Assembly (NCBI GenBank): GCA_944385665.1
Contig: CALWYB010000019.1
Location: 1 to 42,704, forward strand
DNA: 42,704 bases
Reading direction: 5' to 3'
From: an uncultured Oscillospiraceae bacterium
GTDB lineage: Bacteria > Bacillota > Clostridia > Oscillospirales > Oscillospiraceae
The first letter of the stretch is position 1; each line of letters starts with the position of its first letter. Shown in pieces: positions 14,856 to 22,022 of the stretch. The notes under the pieces are model-generated. The model saw only the letters and a program-made list of their open reading frames with translations, was not told where the DNA came from and did not search any database. The translations under genes and the position numbers were made by a program.

Positions 14856-16205
14856 ATGGAGAAGATGATGAATATTCAGGCGCTGCTGGAGCTGCTGGAG
14901 CGCCGTGACCTGCACGCCCTGCGCGCCGCCCTGCTGGAGGAGAACGAGGTGGACATCGCCGAGTTCCTGGAGGCGCTGCCCAAGGACAAGATCCTGGTGG
15001 TGTTCCGCACCCTGCCCAAGGAGCTGGCGGCGGAGGTGTTCTCCAATCTGGAGGCGGACACCCAGCAGATCATCATTCAGTCGGCCACCGACCAGGAGGT
15101 CTCCGCGATTGTGGAGGAGTTGTATGTGGACGACGCGGTGGACATGCTGGAGGAGCTGCCCGCCAATGTGGTCAAGCGGGTGCTGAAGGCCGCCCGGCCC
15201 GACACCCGCAAACTCATCAACCAGTTTCTGAACTACCCCGACAACTCGGTGGGCAGCATCATGACCGCCGAATTTACCGACCTGAAGCAGTCCATGACAG
15301 TCTCTCAGGCCATCGCCCACATCCGCCGCACCGGGGACAACTCGGAGAGCGTGTACACCTGCTACGTCACCGACGCCGGCCGCCGCCTGGAGGGAGTGCT
15401 CACCATTAAGGAGCTGCTCCTGGCCCAGGACGAGCAGCGGGTGGCCGATCTCATGGAGACCGACGTCATCACCGCCGAGACCACCGAGGACCAGGAGAAG
15501 GCGGTGGAGCGGATGATGAAGTACGACTTCATCTCCCTGCCCGTGGTGGACAAGGAGGGCCGGCTGGTGGGCATCGTCACGGTGGACGACGTGATGGATG
15601 TCATGGAGGAGGAGGCCACCGAGGACTTTGAGAAGATGGCCGCCATGGCCCCCTCGGAGAAGCCCTACCTGAAAACCGGCGTGTTTTCCCTGGCCAAGCA
15701 CCGGATTTTGTGGCTGCTGGTGCTGATGATCTCCGGCATGATCACCGGCGGTATTCTGGGGCAGTACGAGGCCGCCTTTGCCGCCATGCCCCTGCTGGTC
15801 ACCTTTATTCCCATGCTCACCGACACCGGAGGAAACGCCGGCAGCCAGAGCAGCACCCTGGTCATCCGGGGTATGGCGGTGGGCGAGATCCAGCTGGGAG
15901 ACTTCGCCAAGGTCTTCTGGAAGGAACTGCGGGTGAGCATGCTGGTGGGCCTGGTGCTCAGCGCGGTGAACTTTGTCCGTCTGATGATCACCTACCCCGG
16001 CAACCACATGGTGGCCCTTACTGTGGCTTTTGCCCTGTTTGTCACCGTGATGCTGGCCAAGACGGTGGGCGGCGTGCTGCCCATGGCCGCCAAGCTGTGC
16101 CACGCCGACCCGGCTATTATGGCTGCTCCCCTTATCACCACCATCGTGGACGCCATCTCCCTGGTGGTCTATTTCCGCATTGCCTGTGCGCTGCTTCCCA
16201 TTTGA
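14856..16205 (+). CDS. mgtE: Magnesium transporter MgtE
   Basis: 449 residues, the usual MgtE length. The N-terminal superhelical domain (about 1-130; ALLEENEVDIAEFLEALPKD and the LPANVVKRVL repeats) and CBS pair (about 133-255; SIMTAEF, YDFISLPVVDKEGRLVGIVTVDDV) form the cytosolic Mg2+ sensor. The C-terminal pore domain (about 275-449) has five hydrophobic segments with the conserved MLTDTGGNAGSQSSTLVIRG and the late MAAPLITTIVDA block. It is a Mg2+-selective channel of the plasma membrane that closes when cytosolic Mg2+ is high. ATG at 14856 follows AGGAGG. The leader upstream suggests additional RNA-level control by magnesium. Confidence 0.96.
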   Translation: MEKMMNIQALLELLERRDLHALRAALLEENEVDIAEFLEALPKDKILVVFRTLPKELAAEVFSNLEADTQQIIIQSATDQEVSAIVEELYVDDAVDMLEELPANVVKRVLKAARPDTRKLINQFLNYPDNSVGSIMTAEFTDLKQSMTVSQAIAHIRRTGDNSESVYTCYVTDAGRRLEGVLTIKELLLAQDEQRVADLMETDVITAETTEDQEKAVERMMKYDFISLPVVDKEGRLVGIVTVDDVMDVMEEEATEDFEKMAAMAPSEKPYLKTGVFSLAKHRILWLLVLMISGMITGGILGQYEAAFAAMPLLVTFIPMLTDTGGNAGSQSSTLVIRGMAVGEIQLGDFAKVFWKELRVSMLVGLVLSAVNFVRLMITYPGNHMVALTVAFALFVTVMLAKTVGGVLPMAAKLCHADPAIMAAPLITTIVDAISLVVYFRIACALLPI

Positions 16206-16221
16206 CAAGGACTACAAAACG

Positions 16222-16255
16222 GGCCGCCATCCTCCGGAGATGGCGGCCTGCTTTA
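16222..16255 (+). terminator. Probable terminator after mgtE
   Basis: A perfect 10-bp stem GGCCGCCATC (16222-16231) / GATGGCGGCC (16239-16248). The T-run after it is short (TGCTTTA), so efficiency is uncertain. Confidence 0.55.
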
Positions 16256-16262
16256 TGCCTGT

Positions 16263-16883
16263 TTAGGTTTGGTCGATCACCGCAGGATTGTCGATTTGAA
16301 AAACGATGTCCTGGATCTGCTGATACATGGTCTGATAAATTTGGGCCTGCTCCGGGTCGCTGGGGTCATATTGCACGTCGCTGCTCATGCCCAAGATATA
16401 GGTAGTTTCCGCGGTGGAGAAGAGATAGATACAGGGGATGGGAACTTGCTCCTGCACCTGCTCCGGAGTGAGCGGTTTCTGGTCATAGGAGGCGTTGCCG
16501 ATCCAGAACAGATAGCCCTGCCCGGCCCAGGGACCGTCCCCATCGTGGACGGCCTTTACATAGACGGAGCAGCCGCTTCCGTCCTCATACATCTCGACTC
16601 CATACTGCCCCTTCCAATCCTGGGGGAGGACCAGAGTCAGTCCGAGCTGTTCCAGTACGATGGTCTCCTGCTCTGCGGGGACCTCCACCACGGTTTCCCG
16701 GGAGAAAGCCCAGGCCCCCACGCTGAAGCTGCATGCCATTAGGGCGGCTACCGCGGCCAGGGAGATGAGCCGCCGCAGACCCTTCTGCCGGTGCTGCCGG
16801 CGGTAATCAGGCACCTGCTCCGCCTGCTGGATCAGCCGGTCGTCGATGTTGCCGATTCGGTCCGAAAGCTGTTCCTTTTTCAT
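16263..16883 (-). CDS. Membrane-anchored putative anti-sigma factor
   Basis: 206 residues. A cytoplasmic N-terminus (about 1-38, MKKEQLSDRIGNIDDRLIQQ...) resembles the short regulatory tails found beside ECF-type sigma factors in gut Firmicutes. It is followed by one membrane segment (about 39-60) and an extracellular domain of about 145 residues with two cysteines that I do not recognise. Its start codon overlaps the stop of the upstream sigma gene by 4 bp (ATGA), so the two are translationally coupled. The gene order and topology support a role as a membrane-bound anti-sigma that holds the sigma factor until an external signal arrives. The signal is unknown. Confidence 0.7.
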   Translation of the reverse strand: MKKEQLSDRIGNIDDRLIQQAEQVPDYRRQHRQKGLRRLISLAAVAALMACSFSVGAWAFSRETVVEVPAEQETIVLEQLGLTLVLPQDWKGQYGVEMYEDGSGCSVYVKAVHDGDGPWAGQGYLFWIGNASYDQKPLTPEQVQEQVPIPCIYLFSTAETTYILGMSSDVQYDPSDPEQAQIYQTMYQQIQDIVFQIDNPAVIDQT

Positions 16884-17437
16884 ACCTCGATCCCTTCCCT
16901 TTCCAAGTGCGCCCGCAGTTTCCGGCGCATTTCGTATAGCATGGATTTTACTTTGCTCTGGCTGAAGCCGGTGGATTGGCAGATGGCCTCAATGGAGTCA
17001 AAATACCAGTAGCGGCGGATAAAAATAGTCCGCTTTTCCGGGGATTGAGCCCAGAGAAAGGCGTCGATGGCCTGTTCCACCCGCCGGTGCTCCACCTCCG
17101 ACTCCACTGTGTCCCGCCCGGATACACAATCCCCCAACTCCTCCAGGGAAAGGAGGGCGTTCGGATTGCGCTTTGCTGCCGAGAGGTACGTGAAGCGTTT
17201 GAGAGCCAGATTCCGGGTGATCCGGCCGATAAAGACGGAAAACCGGCTGGGGCGCTGGGCCGGGATGGCGTTCCAGAGGGCAAAGTAGGTGTCGTTGATA
17301 CACTCCTCGCAGTCCTGGGCGTTCTTTAAGATGTTCCGGGCGATGGAAGCACAGAGCCGGCCGTATTTCACGCCGGTTTCCCGGATGGCCTGTTCGTTCC
17401 TGGCCCAATATAGGTCGATAAGCTCTTGGTCATTCAC
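16880..17437 (-). CDS. Sigma-70 family (ECF-type) RNA polymerase sigma factor
   Basis: 185 residues. Region 2 (about 20-85) contains YGRLCASIARNILKN, the acidic CEECINDTYFALW block and the FIGRITRNLALKRF promoter-melting segment. Region 4 (about 120-178) has the helix-turn-helix SIEAICQSTGFSQSKVKSMLYEMRRKL. No region 1 or 3 is present, so it is ECF-like. It redirects RNA polymerase to stress or envelope genes. ATG at 17437; the downstream gene overlaps by 4 bp and probably encodes its anti-sigma factor. A possible self-recognised promoter is described separately. Confidence 0.9.
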   Translation of the reverse strand: MNDQELIDLYWARNEQAIRETGVKYGRLCASIARNILKNAQDCEECINDTYFALWNAIPAQRPSRFSVFIGRITRNLALKRFTYLSAAKRNPNALLSLEELGDCVSGRDTVESEVEHRRVEQAIDAFLWAQSPEKRTIFIRRYWYFDSIEAICQSTGFSQSKVKSMLYEMRRKLRAHLEREGIEV

Positions 17438-17488
17438 ATCGGTCCCCCCTGCCTGTGGTGACGTTGAAAGCTGCTTTCACTTATTCAG

Positions 17489-17511
17489 TACGATTTTGCA
17501 GGGATCGGTTG
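17489..17511 (-). promoter_or_regulatory. Possible ECF-type promoter for the sigma/anti-sigma operon
   Basis: On the minus strand CAAC (17508-17511) and CGTA (17489-17492) are 15 bp apart, close to the AAC-N16-CGTA form of many ECF sigma promoters. It lies 50 bp upstream of the sigma gene, where an autoregulated promoter would be. Confidence 0.3.
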
Positions 17512-17562
17512 TATACCTTATATAAATATATAAAAAATTTATTATGGAATCCATCCCACAGC

Positions 17563-17600
17563 AAAAAAATCCGGCCTGCCCGTTTGGTTGGGCAGGCCGG
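17563..17600 (-). terminator. Terminator of the small-protein locus
   Basis: An 11-bp perfect stem CCGGCCTGCCC (17571-17581) / GGGCAGGCCGG (17590-17600) is followed on the minus strand by A and seven T. Confidence 0.85.
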
Positions 17601-17623
17601 GGCGTTTTTCTATGTATCGGGGA

Positions 17624-17818
17624 CTAGCGCATCAGGCGGCAGGGGCTCATGGCACGAAACTGCCGGGTCATAGTGAGACACAGATCATTGTAGTAGTCCA
17701 GATAGGCTTTTTTCTGTTGGCGCTGAATGCGCTGGCGCTCCTGGAGCTCTCTCCAGGCCGGGCAGCTCTTGTGACAGCCATTCTGATAGTTGGGACAGGT
17801 ACTTTGACAGGGCAGCAT
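17624..17818 (-). CDS. Small cysteine-rich protein of unknown function (64 residues)
   Basis: The protein starts MLPCQSTCPNYQNGCHKSCP and so holds C-x3-C-x6-C-x3-C within its first 20 residues, a plausible zinc- or metal-binding knuckle. An amphipathic, Arg/Gln-rich helix (about 22-40) and a basic tail follow. I recognise no characterised family. ATG at 17818 has GAGAGGAG eight bases upstream; a TTG at 17836 is also in frame but would overlap that site. It is the second cistron after the 56-residue ORF and is followed by a strong terminator, so it is likely expressed. Confidence 0.65.
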   Translation of the reverse strand: MLPCQSTCPNYQNGCHKSCPAWRELQERQRIQRQQKKAYLDYYNDLCLTMTRQFRAMSPCRLMR

Positions 17819-17832
17819 AAAAACGACTCCTC

Positions 17833-18003
17833 TCAACTGGTAGTTCCCTGGCGCTTCCGGATAAAAAAGCAGCGGCAGACCCTGGGCTGGACACAGGGAC
17901 GGGTGTCCAGCCCGGAATCTGCCGCAGGACGAGGGGGGAGAAGGGGGCGGGCGCGGTGGGGCCTTGAACTCGTATTTCCGATGCTCTGGCGCTGGCCTGC
18001 CAT
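17833..18003 (-). CDS. Possible 56-residue small protein or regulatory leader ORF
   Basis: ATG at 18003 has a strong ribosome site (AAGGAGGAAT) at ideal spacing, and the frame ends 14 bp before the next start. The product is rich in Arg and Pro and resembles nothing I know. The ribosome site can pair with CTTCC repeats just upstream (18014-18031), and the coding region contains a complete terminator hairpin, so this may be a leader ORF or an RNA element instead of a functional protein. Confidence 0.4.
   Translation of the reverse strand: MAGQRQSIGNTSSRPHRARPLLPPRPAADSGLDTRPCVQPRVCRCFFIRKRQGTTS
17863..17925 (-). terminator. Terminator-like hairpin inside the 56-residue ORF
   Basis: On the minus strand GCGGCAGA pairs with TCTGCCGC (17918-17925 with 17872-17879) outside a perfect 11-bp inner stem GGGCTGGACAC / GTGTCCAGCCC. 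TGC and six T (17863-17868) follow. It would stop transcription about 170 nt after the promoter, before the 64-residue gene. Confidence 0.7.
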
Positions 18004-18039
18004 CTTGATTCCTCCTTCCTCGGAAGGGAAGCTGACTTT

Positions 18040-18068
18040 ATTGTAGCAGACCCGCCCTGTCCCTTCTA
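18040..18068 (-). promoter_or_regulatory. Promoter of the small-protein locus
   Basis: On the minus strand TAGAAG (18063-18068) and TACAAT (18040-18045) are 17 bp apart. The -10 is good and the -35 weak. The region 18069-18181 upstream holds no gene. Confidence 0.5.
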
Positions 18069-18181
18069 CGGGATTTGTGTAAAATGGAGTTAAACCTTTG
18101 TAACGGGACCTCCAAGCCGTCTCAGGGAGACGGGAGTCGGGGCGGTCTGTGTGAAAATTCTCGGGCGAAAAACGGGAAATG

Positions 18182-18340
18182 TTAAGAAAGTATTTCATAG
18201 CTTAAATTCTACGCCGCATCAGAAAATCTTAAGATTTGTTGGGAATGCACAAGTTAAGAAAGGAAAAACAAGGAAAATAAAACCGAAATGTTGACTCGCC
18301 CTGAAGAAATTGTGAACGAACTCTTAACTTTTCATTAAGA
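18182..18340. promoter_or_regulatory. Cluster of TTAAGA-type repeats upstream of the glycosyltransferase
   Basis: TTAAGA or close variants occur at 18182, 18202, 18229, 18254, 18324 and 18335. The last two (TTAACT and TTAAGA) form a direct repeat with an 11-bp period ending 14 bp before the -35, as for OmpR/PhoP-family sites. A perfect 14-bp palindrome AAATCTTAAGATTT lies at 18224-18237. Confidence 0.4.
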
Positions 18341-18354
18341 CTCATGAAACAATC

Positions 18355-18382
18355 TTGTAATATTTAAGAAGCGTGATATGAT
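18355..18382 (+). promoter_or_regulatory. Promoter of the glycosyltransferase gene
   Basis: TTGTAA (18355-18360) and TATGAT (18377-18382) are 16 bp apart. Its position rules out the longer frame from 18378 as the protein start. Confidence 0.6.
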
Positions 18383-18443
18383 GTATCAGACCGAAATCCA
18401 AAGCAGGTCCACAAAGATAAAAACGTTATTAAAGGTGATTGAC

Positions 18444-19727
18444 ATGAATATGATTCAACTGGTAGAGGCCTTTAACCTCTTCCTGGCGGTTCTGTTCACG
18501 GTGGCCTATTTTTATCAGCTGGTCTACCTGGTGATCGGCGTGGTCCGCCGCAAGCACTGGCAGCAGTCCCAGGATGCCAAGATCCACCGCTATGCGGCCG
18601 TGATCTCCGCCCGAAACGAGGCCGGTGTCATTGGAGAATTGATCCACTCATTAAAGGAACAGCGCTATCCCAAGGATTGCCTGGACATCTACGTGGTGGC
18701 CGACAATTGTACCGACAACACCGCCGAGGTGTCCCGTCAGGCCGGCGCCATTGTCTATGAGCGCTTCAACCAGAACAAAAAGGGCAAGGGCTACGCCCTG
18801 GACTTCCTCTTCCGCACCCTGCACCATGAGGGCCGGGATACCTACGACGGCTACATAATCTTTGACGCGGACAATCTGGTGGACCCCAACTTTACCGCCG
18901 AGATGAACAAGGTCTTTGACAGCGGAAACTACGGCGCCATCACCTGTTACCGCAACTCCCGCAACTTCGGCGACAACTGGATCTCCGCCGGCTACGCCAT
19001 CTGGTTCTTGCGGGAGGCCCGCTTCCTCAACTTCCCTCGTATGCTTCTAGGCACCAACTGCCACGTCTCCGGCACCGGCTTTTTGATCAACGCCGACGTC
19101 ATCCGGGAAAACGGCGGCTGGCCCTTCCACCTGCTCACCGAGGACATCGAGTTCTCCGTCAGCTGCGCCCTGAAGGGACGCCGCATCGGCTACTGCGACA
19201 AGGCGGTCATTTATGACGAGCAGCCCACCACCTTCCGCCAGAGCTGGGATCAGCGCCTGCGCTGGTCCAAGGGCTTCTATCAGGTCAACGCCAATTACAG
19301 CCTGGCCCTGACCCGGGGCTTCCTGCGCAAGCCCAGCCGCAAGAGCTGGTCCTGCTACGACATGTTCATGACCGTGGCCCCCGGTATGCTGCTCACCCTG
19401 GTGACCCTGGCCTTCAACCTGGTGGTCTGCATGGCCTGCTGGGGACAGCCGGTGTACATCACCAACAAGATCCTGGCGGTGTCCGGCAGCTTTGCCTGGT
19501 CCACCGTGGTCAACTTCTATCTCGGCCTGCTGCTCTTTGGTATCCTGACCGTGATCAGCGAGTGGAAGCAGATCCAGATCCCCGCCTACAAGAAAATTCT
19601 GTACGTATTTACCTTCCCCATCTTTATGTTTACTTACGTGCCCATCTCCCTGGCCGCTCTGGTCCGGAAGGTGGAGTGGAAGCCCATCTACCACACCGGC
19701 AGCCAGAAGGCGCTGGGCAAGGGCTGA
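18444..19727 (+). CDS. Membrane GT2-family glycosyltransferase (processive type)
   Basis: 427 residues. An N-terminal membrane segment (about 8-30) is followed by a GT-A domain (about 48-290) and three or four C-terminal membrane helices. Catalytic motifs are visible: SARNEAGVIGELI, VADNCTDNT, FDADN (the DxD-type site), GTGFLI, TEDIEFS (general-base Asp) and QRLRWSKGF (QxxRW). That set belongs to polymerising enzymes such as cellulose, poly-GlcNAc and hyaluronan synthases, so the enzyme probably makes or extends an envelope polysaccharide from a UDP-sugar. ATG at 18444 follows AAAGGTG. It is monocistronic between its own promoter and a strong terminator. The sugar cannot be inferred. Confidence 0.9.
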   Translation: MNMIQLVEAFNLFLAVLFTVAYFYQLVYLVIGVVRRKHWQQSQDAKIHRYAAVISARNEAGVIGELIHSLKEQRYPKDCLDIYVVADNCTDNTAEVSRQAGAIVYERFNQNKKGKGYALDFLFRTLHHEGRDTYDGYIIFDADNLVDPNFTAEMNKVFDSGNYGAITCYRNSRNFGDNWISAGYAIWFLREARFLNFPRMLLGTNCHVSGTGFLINADVIRENGGWPFHLLTEDIEFSVSCALKGRRIGYCDKAVIYDEQPTTFRQSWDQRLRWSKGFYQVNANYSLALTRGFLRKPSRKSWSCYDMFMTVAPGMLLTLVTLAFNLVVCMACWGQPVYITNKILAVSGSFAWSTVVNFYLGLLLFGILTVISEWKQIQIPAYKKILYVFTFPIFMFTYVPISLAALVRKVEWKPIYHTGSQKALGKG

Positions 19728-19733
19728 GAAATG

Positions 19734-19769
19734 AAAAAAAGACGGACCGCAGTGCGGTCCGTCTTTTTT
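19734..19769. terminator. Bidirectional terminator, glycosyltransferase / YitT
   Basis: A 10-bp stem GACGGACCGC (19741-19750) / GCGGTCCGTC (19754-19763) is flanked by A7 and T6, giving T-runs on both strands. It serves the two converging genes. Confidence 0.93.
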
Positions 19770-20637
19770 ATAGATTTTGGTCGCTGAGCTGATGGAAATC
19801 CTTATTGTGGCCAAACACATGGGTGAGGGGGAACACCTTGATAAAGCAGTCCTCCCCCTGGTCCCGGATAAACTCCCGCAGCTGCACGTACTCCCGGGAG
19901 TTGCACACACAGTCCACCTGGATCTTGGTCTGGCCGGAGTAGCTGCCGGTGACTTGGCTGAGGGTGGCGCTCTTGTGGATCTCGTGGATGATGAAGGACT
20001 CGATGGCCCGGGAGTTCTCACACACGATCTGGATCTCGTAGAGCTTGGGTCCCATGTTGAAGATCACGTAGTTCATGCTGTTGACGTAGATGATCTGGCC
20101 CACCAGGGCGTAAGCCACCACGTCCAGGCTGAAGGAGAGCAGCATGATGACCATAATGAGCCCGTCCAGAGCCAGAAGGATATTTTTCAGCTCCGTGGCT
20201 TTGAGCACCTTGGTCTTCAGAATTTTGGCCAGGGTGTCGGTGCCGCCGTAGGAGTAGCCCAGACGGTAGGTGATCCCAGCCCCTACGCCGTAGATGACGC
20301 CGAAGAGCATGACGGCGATGAGCTTCTCCTTCAAGATGATCTCCACCGTCCAGTGGTTCAGCACCCACAGCACCAGGGGATACAGGAAGGAGAGAAACAG
20401 GATGTTGGAGACCTCCCGGTAGCCCAGGGACACGAAGGTGAGGATCAGAATGAGGAGCATCAGGCCGTAGTAGATGAGAGCATAGTTGACGCCGGTGAAT
20501 TTTTCCGCCGTCATGGCAAGGCCGGTGATGCCGGTGACCACAAAGCCGTTGGGCAGAGCTACCCAGTTGACGGCAATGCTGCAGATCACGCAGCTGAGCA
20601 CCATGCTGAACAGGGATGTAAGGGAATATTGTTTCAT
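19768..20637 (-). CDS. YitT family membrane protein (DUF161 + DUF2179)
   Basis: 289 residues with about five N-terminal membrane helices (about 5-185; the family signature GGTDTLAKIL and NWVALPNGFVVTGITGLAM) and a soluble C-terminal DUF2179 domain (about 215-275). YitT proteins are widespread in Firmicutes and their transport substrate is unknown. ATG at 20637 follows GGGAGG; a frame continues upstream to 20742 without a start signal. It lies 64 bp after glucokinase and is probably the second gene of that transcript. Confidence 0.9.
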   Translation of the reverse strand: MKQYSLTSLFSMVLSCVICSIAVNWVALPNGFVVTGITGLAMTAEKFTGVNYALIYYGLMLLILILTFVSLGYREVSNILFLSFLYPLVLWVLNHWTVEIILKEKLIAVMLFGVIYGVGAGITYRLGYSYGGTDTLAKILKTKVLKATELKNILLALDGLIMVIMLLSFSLDVVAYALVGQIIYVNSMNYVIFNMGPKLYEIQIVCENSRAIESFIIHEIHKSATLSQVTGSYSGQTKIQVDCVCNSREYVQLREFIRDQGEDCFIKVFPLTHVFGHNKDFHQLSDQNL

Positions 20638-20701
20638 TGCCTCCCTCCCCAGGCTAAGAGATGGACCGGTCAAACGAGGAAAAATGTGCAGAGACGGAAC
20701 C

Positions 20702-21697
20702 TCAGAGTTCCAGTTCCTCCAACCCCAGCTCCAGCTCCTCATCCAGCTTTACGTCATCAAAGAGCATCCGTACGCTGCCGTAGATGCCGGCATCGTCGCC
20801 CAGCTCCGCCAGCACAAAGGGGGTGTTGCGGAAGGCGTGGAAGGCGTAGCGGCGGAAATAGGTCTCGATGGGCTTGAGGATGACCATGCCGCCCTGAGAC
20901 AGCGCGCCGCCGATGACGAAGACCTGGGGGTTGACGGTGCAGGCCACGGCGGTGAGTGCCTGGCCCATGAGCTGGCCGAAGCGGTCCAGCACCTCGGTGG
21001 CCACGGGGTCGTTTTTCTTGGCCGCCTCACAAATGGCCTGGGGAGTGATCTCGCCCTCCCGCAGCACGCTGGCAGCCTGGGGCATCTCCTCCAGCACCTG
21101 CTTGGCGGAGCGCACCAGACCGGTGTCCGAGCAGTACTGTTCCAGGCAGCCGTAGTTGCCGCAGGTGCAGCGCTCCGTCTCCTTGGGGTTGACGCACATG
21201 TGGCCAATCTCGCCGGCGGCGCCGGTGCTGCCCACGAACACCTTGTTGTCCACCACGATGCCGCTGCCAATGCCCACGCCCAGGGTGACCATGACGGCGC
21301 TGTTGTTCCACTGGGCGCCGCCCTGCCACATTTCGCCCAGGGTGGCGGCGTTTACGTCGTTGGCCACCTGCAGCTTCTCAATGGCGGGCTCCAGCTCCCG
21401 CACCGCCTGGGGCACGTTCAGCACATCCCAGCCCAGGTTGACGCAGCGCAGCACGGTGCCGTCCTGGCCCACCGGGCCGGGCACACCCATGCCAACGCCT
21501 TCTACCGACTCCCAGCTCAGAGAGTGGGACTCCATCTTGGCGCGGATGGAGTCCACCACATCGGGGAGCAGGTGGCTGCCCCGGTCCTCCAGCCGGGCGG
21601 GGATGGTCCACTTATCTACCAAATTGCCTGTGGTCTGAAATAGGCCGATCTTAATGGCGTTTCCGCCCAAGTCAACACCGAACGCATAGGGCTTCAT
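20702..21697 (-). CDS. glcK: ROK-family glucokinase
   Basis: 331 residues. It phosphorylates glucose with ATP to glucose-6-phosphate, feeding glycolysis in the cytoplasm. The N-terminal phosphate loop is FGVDLGGNAIKIGLF; the sugar-binding stretch includes NDVNAATLGE and GEIGHM (the ExGH catalytic and zinc-binding block); the ROK zinc motif is CTCGNYGCLEQ. The late VIGGALSQGG segment is also typical. The C-terminus has an acidic, Leu/Glu-rich tail of about 15 residues (LDEELELGLEELEL) beyond the usual end. ATG at 21697 follows GAGGAGGAG. Substrate specificity within ROK kinases cannot be fixed by eye, but the length and motifs fit glucokinase. Confidence 0.9.
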   Translation of the reverse strand: MKPYAFGVDLGGNAIKIGLFQTTGNLVDKWTIPARLEDRGSHLLPDVVDSIRAKMESHSLSWESVEGVGMGVPGPVGQDGTVLRCVNLGWDVLNVPQAVRELEPAIEKLQVANDVNAATLGEMWQGGAQWNNSAVMVTLGVGIGSGIVVDNKVFVGSTGAAGEIGHMCVNPKETERCTCGNYGCLEQYCSDTGLVRSAKQVLEEMPQAASVLREGEITPQAICEAAKKNDPVATEVLDRFGQLMGQALTAVACTVNPQVFVIGGALSQGGMVILKPIETYFRRYAFHAFRNTPFVLAELGDDAGIYGSVRMLFDDVKLDEELELGLEELEL

Positions 21698-21786
21698 ATT
21701 GCTCTCCTCCTCGATTCTTCCTTTATAGGATTGGGGAACTGTTTTCTTCCACAGCGGCTCCGCCGATGAACGGGGAACTTAATGCC

Positions 21787-21815
21787 ATTATAATATACCC
21801 AAGAGAAAAATGGAA
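21787..21815 (-). promoter_or_regulatory. Promoter of glcK-yitT
   Basis: A consensus TATAAT (minus strand, 21787-21792) sits 17 bp from a poor -35 (TTCCAT, 21810-21815), about 90 bp upstream of glcK. The rest of 21698-22022 holds only this promoter and the SLH-gene terminator. Confidence 0.5.
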
Positions 21816-21932
21816 GAAAATTGCCGTCCCCGCCCGGAAAAATTTTGGGGACTAAGAGCGGATGGAGGAAACGAAGAGGTAGGAAAAGGAAGGGGTGGGC
21901 GGTCAAAATGGCGGATGCAGGGGAGAAATAAG

Positions 21933-21961
21933 AAAAAAGCGGCCCCAATGGGCCGCTTTTT
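21933..21961 (-). terminator. Terminator of the M60-SLH operon
   Basis: Stem AGCGGCCC / GGGCCGCT (21938-21945 with 21950-21957) extended by A-T pairs; six T follow on the minus strand. Confidence 0.85.
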
Positions 21962-22022
21962 CAGGTCAAAGATGAACGTTTCCCACGCACGTTCGGCAGC
22001 GCGCGGGCTGCCTGGAGGCGGT

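Noticed and set aside
18378-18443. Longer start for the glycosyltransferase at 18378
   Set aside because: That codon lies inside the -10 hexamer; ATG 18444 has a ribosome site.
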